Source of the DNA: Candidatus Bathyarchaeota archaeon
GTDB lineage: Archaea; Thermoproteota; Bathyarchaeia; RBG-16-48-13; GCA-020355125
Assembly (NCBI GenBank): GCA_026014905.1
Contig: JAOZHK010000048.1
Span: forward strand, 1 to 40,195
Reading direction: 5' to 3'
Length of the DNA stretch: 40,195 nt
How positions within the stretch are numbered: position 1 is the stretch's first letter; each line of letters starts with the position of its first letter. Of the stretch, positions 6,210 to 12,685 are shown piece by piece. The notes under the pieces were generated by a model. That model saw only the letters and a list, made by a program, of their open reading frames with translations. It made no database searches and was not told the DNA's origin. The position numbers were made by a program, and so were the translations under genes.

Positions 6210-6889
6210 ATGAATGGGAAGAGTCGATACCGTACGTGCACCGCATATTCGGAATATCCACATAATTCCTCCATGAGCGTTCGATCTTCTAAGAACGTCC
6301 GAAACCCCGTTAACCCGACATATAGTCCCACTGGAACACAAGCGACCACAGAGCCAAAGATCAGTGGAATCGATATTGCCCACAGAATCGCCCCTACATA
6401 CCCCGGATGTCGCACCCACCGGTACGGTCCCTTCGTTATCACGGTATGGGCTCGCTCTGTTTGGATGCGTACCGTTGATTCAAAAAACGGATTCACGACC
6501 ATCGCCCACACAACGAGCACAGAGGAGAACAGATAGAGCCCTACACCACTGACTAGAAAATCGATGGATAGATTGGACCAGAGAAACCTGCCAACATCGA
6601 ATCCGGTGATCATGGGCACAACGATGAGTAAGATGAGGTTATTCACGCGCATCAACACGTCATCCCACCGCTTGGATCCCACTCGTCGTCGGGTCAACCG
6701 TTGAGCAACAAGATCGGGACTCGATTGATAAACGATAATGTTACTCAACACAAAGTACACACAAGTAATGCCAAAGTACAGCCACGCTCGAGGGATCTGA
6801 AAATGCCCGGCTGAAAGAAAGAAGACACTCAGCTGGATGATCGTAAGAAGCAATGCGAGCGCAATGGATCGGATCCAGACATATTTCAC
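6203..6889 (-). CDS. ICMT-family methyltransferase-like membrane protein
   Basis: 228 residues, mostly hydrophobic, with about six membrane segments. The C-terminal motif is complete: GPYRWVRHPGY, then FLEDRTLMEELCGYSEY and a final RYRLFPFIW. In this family the RHPxY and E-xx-L-xx-xxGxxY elements bind S-adenosylmethionine. The likely start is GTG at 6889 with an AGAAGGGG-like sequence upstream. It is only distantly similar to the protein at 1831-2499. The substrate is unknown. Its stop overlaps the start of a truncated following gene. Confidence 0.8.
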   Translation of the reverse strand: MKYVWIRSIALALLLTIIQLSVFFLSAGHFQIPRAWLYFGITCVYFVLSNIIVYQSSPDLVAQRLTRRRVGSKRWDDVLMRVNNLILLIVVPMITGFDVGRFLWSNLSIDFLVSGVGLYLFSSVLVVWAMVVNPFFESTVRIQTERAHTVITKGPYRWVRHPGYVGAILWAISIPLIFGSVVACVPVGLYVGLTGFRTFLEDRTLMEELCGYSEYAVHVRYRLFPFIW

Positions 6890-6994
6890 ATTGATCCCCT
6901 TCTCTAGCTCAATACTCGCTTCATGAATTAATATGATCTTCGCACGATAAATGTTCTCAAAGATCTTTGCTTATAGCGAGCTAGTTTCCCCTAT

Positions 6995-7014
6995 TTGAAG
7001 ACTTTCAATCCCAG
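6995..7014 (+). repeat. Dispersed TTGAAG...AATCCCAG motif, copy 3
   Basis: TTGAAGACTTTCAATCCCAG, followed 8 bp later by AGCTAGCTG and 58 bp later by the gene remnant at 7073. Confidence 0.5.
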
Positions 7015-7072
7015 AAGTAAGCTAGCTGTACCACAAAAGTAAAGTGGGATATCTCGATTCATTGTTATCGTA

Positions 7073-7369
7073 GTGAATCCTATAACGTATTTTGAAACAG
7101 AAGGTAGAGGATATATCGATACGACACTTGGACTTGTGAAACGAGTTGCTGAAGAACAGGGTATTCATACACTTGTCATTGCCTCCACATCAGGTTTTAC
7201 CGCTGAGAAAGCTGTGGAAACCTTACACGATCTAGGCGCATCTTTCACATTTGTTGGCACGGCACGAAGTCGATTTTCAAGCGAGGTCCTGAAGCAGCTT
7301 GAAGAGACTGGGCATCATGTGTGCTTTAGCAGGGAAGTCCCCTGCGATTATACGCGCGCGCGTAGCTAG
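7073..7369 (+). pseudogene. Pyruvate-kinase alpha/beta-domain-like protein (COG1751-like), C-terminally truncated
   Basis: 98 codons from GTG. The N-terminus matches the stand-alone pyruvate-kinase C-terminal-domain family: ITYFETEGRGYIDTTL, then TLVIASTSGFTAEKAVE and VGTARSRFSSEVLKQLEETG. Relatives are about 180 residues. Here the frame enters the CG tract after SREVPCDY and ends as Thr-Arg-Ala-Arg-Ser-stop in an adjoining TAGCTAGC. The next 20 bp belong to the 3' flank of a convergent gene, so the second half is absent. The family's function is not well defined. Confidence 0.6.
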
Positions 7370-7370
7370 C
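7353..7370. repeat. Composite (CG)n plus (GCTA)n tract
   Basis: Ten alternating C/G bases (7353-7362) run directly into TAGCTAGC (7363-7370). The composite truncates the COG1751-like gene. Confidence 0.9.
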
Positions 7371-7388
7371 GACAGGAACTCTCAAACT

Positions 7389-8489
7389 TCAAGAGAACGA
7401 AAGTGGTGTGTACGAGTTTTCGCAAGGGTGTCCAAAGAGTACTTTGGCGTTTCTTGTTTTGGGATACAAAAGTGTGGATCTTATGGTGCTGGCATACTTG
7501 TCATGGCGGCAGATTGTAAGGTTCGAAGCATTATTGTTCTTTCCGTGATCTGCGAGGATATTTATGATTGATTTTTCCGTTTGTGTCTTTGTATTATGTA
7601 TAAGTTCTTTGGCTCGGGTATATCTCGCAATGCTAGACTCGGTTGACGCTTGACTTACTTTCTGCATCTCTTTCGTTCGATAGTGATTAGTGTTGACGAC
7701 ATAACCATCCTCTAATTCGCGTACAGCTGCATGTTTGGACGAAAGCTCCAAAGTTTTTAAATTGTCAGTTGGGTCGACAATTGTTATGAGCGCGTCGTGT
7801 CCTCCTCTCTTGGCGTTCAGAATAAAATCAACAGCCTCCTGTGTGTTCCTGCAGTTTTCTAACATTTCTTGTAACATGATCGAAGTTGGAACATAGACAT
7901 CGGGAGTGTCAGTAGATAGTGCAAGATTGTAAGTGACGGATAAGCCGTGCTCATTCATGCCGTCAATTGTTCCGATCAGAGGGGTAAATCTACAGCTTAG
8001 TGTTTTGTAGCCTTCATTGGGATTTGATTCGCATACAAGATTGAAAGGCTCAGTGAAGTTTAGGTAATCAAAATTTTTTGCGACGATGGGCTCACCTGTG
8101 GAAAATCTTTTGGATGAAAGCGCTACGGATGTACAGCCCACTAGTATTTCCGTCATCTGAATAAAGAGAATTGAGGAGAGTCCCATGGATGCGCCGTCGG
8201 CGATTCCCCTTAACCGTTCTGCCTGTTTAGGATAGGCGTCAATTATGTCCTTTTTCAAGAGTTTTTTAGCTCGTTGCTTGGCAAGAGCAAAGAATAGCCT
8301 TCGAGGTAGAAATTTGGGTTTAATCTCATTTATAACATCAGATTCCAGAAGGACTTTGATTACTCGTTGAATCGATTGACGGTGTTGTTTTCCTTGTTGA
8401 AAACCCATTTCGTAATGATTTCCCGAAAAGATCGATTTATTGACGGTCACAACTCTCTCCGATTTCATAGTTCTTGAGAGGTTTATCAA
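7389..8489 (-). CDS. C45-family NTN hydrolase/acyltransferase
   Basis: 366 residues. The family is named for isopenicillin acyltransferase and acid-ceramidase-like amidases that self-cleave before a nucleophilic cysteine. That cysteine is Cys119 in EILVGCTSVAL. Other family features are YEMGFQQGKQH, VAKNFDYLN, GMNEHGLSVTYN, the YVVNTNHY segment and C-terminal ASTIRSTLLYP. No signal peptide is seen, so the protein is probably cytoplasmic. The start may be 8489 or the second Met (8468). A 20-bp GCTA tract lies 15 bp upstream, where the promoter is expected. Confidence 0.8.
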   Translation of the reverse strand: MINLSRTMKSERVVTVNKSIFSGNHYEMGFQQGKQHRQSIQRVIKVLLESDVINEIKPKFLPRRLFFALAKQRAKKLLKKDIIDAYPKQAERLRGIADGASMGLSSILFIQMTEILVGCTSVALSSKRFSTGEPIVAKNFDYLNFTEPFNLVCESNPNEGYKTLSCRFTPLIGTIDGMNEHGLSVTYNLALSTDTPDVYVPTSIMLQEMLENCRNTQEAVDFILNAKRGGHDALITIVDPTDNLKTLELSSKHAAVRELEDGYVVNTNHYRTKEMQKVSQASTESSIARYTRAKELIHNTKTQTEKSIINILADHGKNNNASNLTICRHDKYASTIRSTLLYPKTRNAKVLFGHPCENSYTPLSFS

Positions 8490-8503
8490 GTTTCTGTTTG
8501 TTT

Positions 8504-8523
8504 GCTAGCTAGCTAGCTAGCTA
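8504..8523. repeat. (GCTA)5 tract
   Basis: Five perfect GCTA units, the longest in the window, between the divergent C45 gene and the remnant at 8523. Confidence 0.95.
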
Positions 8524-8714
8524 ACATCGAAACTCACCTGATCGGTGGACAAAACCGACGCGTACTCTATGGACAACCTTACGTGAGCCCCCAGCAGACA
8601 CTCGAACCCACCAAGGTAGATCCAAATACCAATACTGACCTACTAAACACACTAAACAGTTTATCTTCAGATCAACGCAAAGCTCTCCTGGAACAGCTTG
8701 CTAAAGAACCGTGA
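8523..8714 (+). pseudogene. C-terminal gene remnant starting at a (GCTA)n tract
   Basis: An open frame of 63 codons, from NIETHLIGGQNRRVLYGQPY through LSSDQRKALLEQLAKEP to TGA. It looks coding and lacks any start codon: the frame is stopped by TAG in the tract immediately upstream. I infer a gene tail whose first part was lost at the tract. The family is not recognised. The stop overlaps the next start (GTGA), an operon-like junction. Confidence 0.45.
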
Positions 8715-8776
8715 CTGTACTAAAAACAACATTACCCGGTTCTATCAGTCATACCACACGCAACAGACCGAGATAG
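8711..8776 (+). pseudogene. N-terminal gene remnant ending at a (CG)n tract
   Basis: A GTG coupled to the previous stop (GTGA) begins MTVLKTTLPGSISHTT and ends at TAG one base before the CG tract (8778-8786). With the preceding frame this forms a slice of an operon: the tail of one gene and the head of the next, bounded by a GCTA tract on one side and a CG tract on the other. Confidence 0.4.
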
Positions 8777-8777
8777 A

Positions 8778-8786
8778 GCGCGCGCG
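8778..8786. repeat. (CG)n tract
   Basis: Nine alternating bases ending the operon-slice remnant; a TATA-like TTATAAGAAATTATAATA follows. Confidence 0.8.
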
Positions 8787-8816
8787 TATTCCTTATAAGA
8801 AATTATAATAAAAAAA

Positions 8817-8894
8817 TTGAACCCTTTATTTGATGATTTCTCATCCTATGAAGAGCTTTTAGATGTTAGTTTACTACTGGGGAGGAGTAGGTGA
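8817..8894 (+). CDS. Small frame, first of a coupled pair
   Basis: A TTG frame of 25 codons (MNPLFDDFSSYEELLDVSLL) lies just after a TATA-like element and ends in GTGA that overlaps the start of the next small frame. No family is recognised. It could be a leader peptide or a remnant. Confidence 0.25.
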   Translation: MNPLFDDFSSYEELLDVSLLLGRSR

Positions 8895-9043
8895 CTGCAG
8901 ATGTTCTGGAACACGTGCCTTTCTCGGTGGTCGGTAACCAAGCTTTGGACGTTTATAGATTCCTGAAGGATAGATTGCTTCAGGCGGGTCAACTTGTGCA
9001 TTTAAGACTCATTCGTCTGAATCCCACCATACGAAGAAAATAA
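8891..9043 (+). CDS. Small 50-residue protein, second of a coupled pair
   Basis: GTG start with a strong GGGGAGGAG just upstream. The frame begins MTADVLEHVPFSVVGNQALD, continues with YRFLKDRLLQAGQ and ends in a basic tail. It is not recognised; it resembles a gene start by composition. No tract lies at its end, so it may be a genuine small protein. Confidence 0.35.
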   Translation: MTADVLEHVPFSVVGNQALDVYRFLKDRLLQAGQLVHLRLIRLNPTIRRK

Positions 9044-9152
9044 ACCATCGGTACCAGACACAATGAGTATCAACGTCGATGCCTGGTTTGAATCCTTGGG
9101 GAACTCTGATTCCAACAGAAAATTCACAATAATCAAGAAATATCCAGCCGTA

Positions 9153-9644
9153 TCAGATCCCTCCTGTCACACTGGTGATGTCCCAGTGAAAGCCTCTATG
9201 ACCAGGTCCATTTGAAAATTCATTGTAATAGACATATTTAGCATTTCTGTGTATGGTATAACTTATGCCATGAAAGGAGAATGTGATATCACCTTCACCA
9301 GAATAGAACCCTGCTGTTGGCTTATGGTTTATTGGTGCCTCTTGAGCTTGGCTTGGACAGTTTACCCACACATTGGCATCGCCAGGATTTACATAAGGAT
9401 CATTTTTTGAGTAAATATCTTCAATCTGGATTCTGATTGAATAGTAATCCCAGTTTGGGTCAATTTCCCCTGTATCTTTATAGAACATCACAACGACTTT
9501 CAATTTGTCTCCAGTTTTAATGTCGCTATCAATTATTTGCTGTTGAGCAATCGCTATTGGTATCGACGCGAGATTGAATAGAACGGGTAGAAGCAGTGCA
9601 ATGATTCCTAGACGTTTACTGAAACGCGTTTTTTTCCCTAAAAT
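9153..9644 (-). CDS. Secreted protein with signal peptide but no canonical in-frame start
   Basis: The frame encodes a basic segment (KKTRFSKRLG), a hydrophobic core (IIALLLPVLFNLASIPIAIA), a likely cleavage site before QQQ, and about 130 beta-rich residues (LKVVVMFYKDTG, FHWDITSVTGG). No ATG, GTG or TTG occurs in this frame before the signal peptide; ATT at 9644 is the nearest near-cognate codon. A TTG at 9667 sits about 30 nt from the shared TATA-like box at 9696-9703, but is out of frame because of the CG tract at 9650-9659. Deleting one CG unit would join them as MQERAHSILGKK. The gene may be off, broken, or start at a near-cognate codon. Confidence 0.5.
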   Translation of the reverse strand: MLGKKTRFSKRLGIIALLLPVLFNLASIPIAIAQQQIIDSDIKTGDKLKVVVMFYKDTGEIDPNWDYYSIRIQIEDIYSKNDPYVNPGDANVWVNCPSQAQEAPINHKPTAGFYSGEGDITFSFHGISYTIHRNAKYVYYNEFSNGPGHRGFHWDITSVTGGI

Positions 9645-9649
9645 AGAAT

Positions 9650-9659
9650 GCGCGCGCGC
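9650..9659. repeat. (CG)n tract between start codon and signal peptide
   Basis: Ten alternating bases. Its length leaves the TTG at 9667 two bases out of frame with the secreted protein. Confidence 0.85.
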
Positions 9660-9695
9660 TCCTGCAATCAGCTCTTTACCTGGTTTGAAGGCATT

Positions 9696-9703
9696 AAATA
9701 TTT
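9696..9703. promoter_or_regulatory. Symmetric TATA-like box for a divergent pair
   Basis: AAATATTT is palindromic and lies about 30 bp from the GTG at 9729 on the plus strand and about 32 bp from the TTG at 9667 on the minus strand. It fits two leaderless transcripts. Confidence 0.5.
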
Positions 9704-9728
9704 GAGATAACGACTACTCTTACATTAC

Positions 9729-10913
9729 GTGGAGTGTTGCTGCTTGCCCCGAAATTTGAATGAACTAAATGAATCACACAAACCACAACCATTAACCGTC
9801 ACAACTACGACACTTACACCTATCGTACAATACGCTATGCAGAACAGTAAGATTCAGGTTCTCAACTGGCATCAGGAGCAGTTGCATGGTGGCGTTGGCA
9901 AAGGAACCGCTATCTATCGGTATTCGGGAGATAGCGAGGATCAGGGAAGAAAAATACCCTGGTCACTGATTCTGAAAACCATTCATCCTAGTGGTAATCG
10001 CTCTGTGCATGCGTGGGATTACTATAAACGAGAAGTTGATGTCTATCAATCGGGGTGGTTAACCATGCTTCCCGGTGGACTGCGTGCACCACGCCTGTTT
10101 GGCGTCGCTGAGTCCGCGGAGGGGATGTGCTTGATCTGGCTCGAGGATGTTGTTAATGATGTAGCTGATCCCTGGCCGCTCGCGCACTATCGCGTTGTTG
10201 CTCGTCACCTTGGCCAGTTGAATGGTACCTTTGTAACACAGGAAACTTTGCCGGACTATTCATGGTTGAGTCGAGATTGGTTACGACACTATGTGGAGCA
10301 GTCCGCGCCGTGTATCGATCTGCTTCGCCAATCGCAGGATCATCCATTAGTGCGAGGGTGGCTACCTGATGAGCTGATGCAACGAGTGTTTCATCTCTGG
10401 GATGATCGTGGCCTGTTTCTCAATGCGCTCGATCAGCTCCCGCAAACGATCTGCCATTTCGACGTGCATCGGCGGAATCTTTTTGCTCGTCGTATCACAG
10501 GACAGCAGTTTGACACTGTGCTTATCGATTGGGCGTTTGTAGGTCGGGGTCCAATTGGTGCAGATCTGAATCCGCTGATGAATGCCAGCGTGGCCTTCTT
10601 TGACGTGGATGTCGCTGATGCTCAGCGATTTGAAGACCTCATTTTTGAGGGCTATGTAACCGGGTTACGCGATGTTGGATGGGACGGAAATCGGCAAGAT
10701 GTCCGTTTGGGATATGCCGCGAGTTGTGTCCGGTACGCGCTTGGGACTCTTGGCCCCGTTCTCACGATGATCCTAGATCAGAATAGTCGGTTTCAAGCGG
10801 AACAAGCATTTCACTGTTCTATTGAGGACCTTCTGAATTATTGGGGTCACGTACGTCGCTACTTTGGGTACATGGAGGACGAAGCGCGGCAGCTAATGAA
10901 ACTCACATCATAA
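9729..10913 (+). CDS. APH/choline-kinase-fold phosphotransferase
   Basis: 394 residues. The kinase core is clear: WSLILKT (ATP-site lysine region), a hinge LIWLEDVV, the catalytic loop HFDVHRRN (H243, D245, N250) and IDWAF (D267, the DFG equivalent). Phrases such as LHGGVGKGTAIYR, PWSLILK and NLFARR, from memory, resemble phosphotransferases common in Chloroflexota, which would imply transfer. The substrate is unknown. GTG at 9729 fits a leaderless start about 30 bp from AAATATTT. The residues before about 28 are not conserved-looking, so a later start is possible. Confidence 0.75.
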   Translation: MECCCLPRNLNELNESHKPQPLTVTTTTLTPIVQYAMQNSKIQVLNWHQEQLHGGVGKGTAIYRYSGDSEDQGRKIPWSLILKTIHPSGNRSVHAWDYYKREVDVYQSGWLTMLPGGLRAPRLFGVAESAEGMCLIWLEDVVNDVADPWPLAHYRVVARHLGQLNGTFVTQETLPDYSWLSRDWLRHYVEQSAPCIDLLRQSQDHPLVRGWLPDELMQRVFHLWDDRGLFLNALDQLPQTICHFDVHRRNLFARRITGQQFDTVLIDWAFVGRGPIGADLNPLMNASVAFFDVDVADAQRFEDLIFEGYVTGLRDVGWDGNRQDVRLGYAASCVRYALGTLGPVLTMILDQNSRFQAEQAFHCSIEDLLNYWGHVRRYFGYMEDEARQLMKLTS

Positions 10914-11018
10914 ACCATACTGTCCTTGGAAGGATTGTTTGTATGATTTAACTATGTGCACGTGCGTTAGCGTAAGACGGCAACATGTACGATAGCATAT
11001 AAGACGCTCAAAAGTACT

Positions 11019-12218
11019 TTATAGCAGGTTACTGATTAGCTTCGCTGCTTTCTGTGCGCCATCTGTTGCAATCGGGGTGTACGCGACGGGATTATCCAGA
11101 TTCGCGATGACTGCGTCCGCTAATTGCTGTGGTGTGGTTGTCGAATATTTCATGCGGACGCCTGCGTGATGACGCTGGCATCGGTGGGCGACATCGATTT
11201 CCTGCTCGAAATGGTTCTCAAAGGGAAAATAGATGAAAGGGCGTTGCAGCGCGGTTAATTCGAGGGTGATTGTGCCACCACCGGTGACGATACTGAGGTC
11301 GGATGCAGCTAAATGCTTGTAGAGTTCCGGCACATACCCTCGGACTTCAACTCCGGATGGTGCCTTGATGGAATCAGGGGATAGTCGTGGACCACACACT
11401 AACACCATATGCAGATCGGGAAATGCGTTTTGGATGAGGGGGTACGCGTCAGCACATAATTCGAGAAGCGGTTTCCCTCCCGCAGTACCACCAATCGAAC
11501 AAATAATTAACGGCTTCGCAGAATATCCTAGGCTTGCCTGCACTTGAAGGGGGTCCAAGTACTCTTGGGGATTAAACGGTAGAATGTATCCTACAAAATC
11601 AAGATATTTTTTGGCAATGGCTCGTCGGTTAGGGAGAAGGAATCCAAAGGATCGATCAGGTACGTCGTCTTTCTCGCCGAGAAAGAGAAATAGATCCCCA
11701 AATGGGGGGTGTTGGGTTAGTGACTTTACCCAGAGCCGATTGGTCATATAGGTTGCGAGATGGTCAATAGGGTTCGAAGTGACCGTATCTAAGCCAAGGA
11801 AATCATAGATGATGACAAAGGGAAATTGCTTCAACTGGGGGGTTTCAGCTAGGCCAATCTGAAGGTCATACGTCTCATCCCCGATGACCAAATCGAAGCG
11901 ATGCTGTTCGAACAGTTGCGCGTAAAAGTCGGTGTTCTGTGACCATGCTGAGCGCATCTTCATAACCCACTGGGTCAGATTAACGCTATAATCGGTAGCA
12001 GCGTCATCTAATGTCTGATTACCGTGATTCATTTTTACGGCTTCGGGGAGGAGAATTTCTCCTGCGTCTAGCAACACCTGCGTTGCAGGATCATCAGCGA
12101 TCCAAGAAATCATGATATTGGAGCACTCGTTTCTTAACGCGCGGGCGATTTCAAGATCGCGTCCAATATGCCCTAAACCCAACGATCCACTGATAAATAG
12201 CACGTTTTTGGCTGCCAT
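11019..12218 (-). CDS. MurG-like (GT28/GT1) glycosyltransferase
   Basis: 399 residues from the ATG at 12218 (MAAKNVLFISGSLGLGHIGRD). The N-terminal domain has the GSLGLGHIGRD loop; the C-terminal domain has IICSIGGTAGGK, VEVRGYVPEL and the nucleotide-sugar site IVTGGGTITLELTAL with FPFENHFEQE. The family transfers sugars from UDP-sugars to lipids or small molecules; the acceptor is unknown. A longer reading from 12332 would add 38 residues crossing a CG tract and the TATA box at 12270-12285, so I reject it. No membrane helix is present. Confidence 0.8.
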   Translation of the reverse strand: MAAKNVLFISGSLGLGHIGRDLEIARALRNECSNIMISWIADDPATQVLLDAGEILLPEAVKMNHGNQTLDDAATDYSVNLTQWVMKMRSAWSQNTDFYAQLFEQHRFDLVIGDETYDLQIGLAETPQLKQFPFVIIYDFLGLDTVTSNPIDHLATYMTNRLWVKSLTQHPPFGDLFLFLGEKDDVPDRSFGFLLPNRRAIAKKYLDFVGYILPFNPQEYLDPLQVQASLGYSAKPLIICSIGGTAGGKPLLELCADAYPLIQNAFPDLHMVLVCGPRLSPDSIKAPSGVEVRGYVPELYKHLAASDLSIVTGGGTITLELTALQRPFIYFPFENHFEQEIDVAHRCQRHHAGVRMKYSTTTPQQLADAVIANLDNPVAYTPIATDGAQKAAKLISNLL

Positions 12219-12269
12219 AAGTGCTTTAATGCTCCTGGATATACAATTAGATAATAGAATTAGAAATAG

Positions 12270-12285
12270 CATAATATATTTATAC
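12270..12285 (-). promoter_or_regulatory. TATA-like box for the glycosyltransferase
   Basis: Minus strand reads GTATAAATATATTATG, about 55-65 nt upstream of the ATG at 12218. A CG tract (12306-12314) lies about 20 bp further upstream. Confidence 0.55.
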
Positions 12286-12305
12286 GCATGTACGAGCGTG
12301 CGTAA

Positions 12306-12314
12306 CGCGCGCGC
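12306..12314. repeat. (CG)n tract
   Basis: Nine alternating bases upstream of the glycosyltransferase TATA box. Confidence 0.8.
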
Positions 12315-12394
12315 TCCCTTCTCTATCGCCACACAAAATGAAAGTGAACGAATTATTTAACGAGTGAAGTGGGATCAGAGGGAGGGGTCGCTGT

Positions 12395-12412
12395 TTGAAG
12401 TCTTCAATCCCA
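12395..12412 (+). repeat. Dispersed TTGAAG...AATCCCA motif, copy 4
   Basis: TTGAAGTCTTCAATCCCA; the first 13 bases (TTGAAGTCTTCAA) are a palindrome. A GCTA tract follows 36 bp downstream. A partial copy, TTGAAGTCTTA, is at 14230 ahead of the AOR gene. Confidence 0.5.
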
Positions 12413-12447
12413 ATATCGTATTGTTATCAGCGAATTTTTGGTATACT

Positions 12448-12459
12448 CTAGCTAGCTAG
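12448..12459. repeat. (GCTA)n tract
   Basis: CTAGCTAGCTAG in the region downstream of the recombinase gene. Confidence 0.8.
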
Positions 12460-12491
12460 TGGCATGAGCAATGTGATTGTGTTAACAACAC

Positions 12492-12522
12492 GCTAGCTAT
12501 AGCTAGCTATTACACGCGCGCG
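12492..12522. repeat. Paired (GCTA)n palindrome and (CG)n tract
   Basis: GCTAGCTATAGCTAGC (12492-12507) is a perfect 16-bp palindrome made of two tract halves in mirror order. It is followed by (CG)4 at 12515-12522. Confidence 0.8.
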
Positions 12523-12535
12523 TAAGTGATTGCAA

Positions 12536-12559
12536 ACTACATTATCCCAGTAATGTAGT
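12536..12559. repeat. Inverted repeat, 9-bp stem
   Basis: ACTACATTA and TAATGTAGT flank TCCCAG. It may be a terminator for the recombinase transcript (its 3' side) or a recombination site; no core duplication was found elsewhere in the window. Confidence 0.4.
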
Positions 12560-12685
12560 CTATACCATGAAACTCTAGAAAAGGAGCCTAAATTGAGCTT
12601 GTTTTTGCTACCTTATCTATCTACTAAAGAAAGGGTGTGTTTACACTTTTTGATAGTTTCTGATATTAACAGTTAATAACTAGAG

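Larger units (their letters stand above)
12360..12685. other. Tract-rich intergenic region beside the recombinase gene
   Basis: No gene is seen. It holds a TTGAAG...AATCCCA motif (12395), GCTA tracts (12448-12459, 12492-12509), a CG tract (12515-12522) and a 9-bp-stem inverted repeat (12536-12559). The recombinase gene ends at 12686. Confidence 0.6.

Noticed and set aside
5603..7014. CRISPR array suggested by CTTTCAATCCCAG-like sequences
   Set aside because: Copies are single, diverged and hundreds of bases apart, with no regular spacers and no cas genes in the window.
9003..9152. Continuation of the secreted protein past its TGA (frame open for about 50 codons)
   Set aside because: Some coding-like words appear in two frames, but without a homolog a nonsense mutation cannot be separated from chance.
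12219..12332. 38-residue N-terminal extension of the glycosyltransferase
   Set aside because: It crosses a CG tract and the best TATA-like box; the family start MAAKNVLFISG at 12218 fits better.
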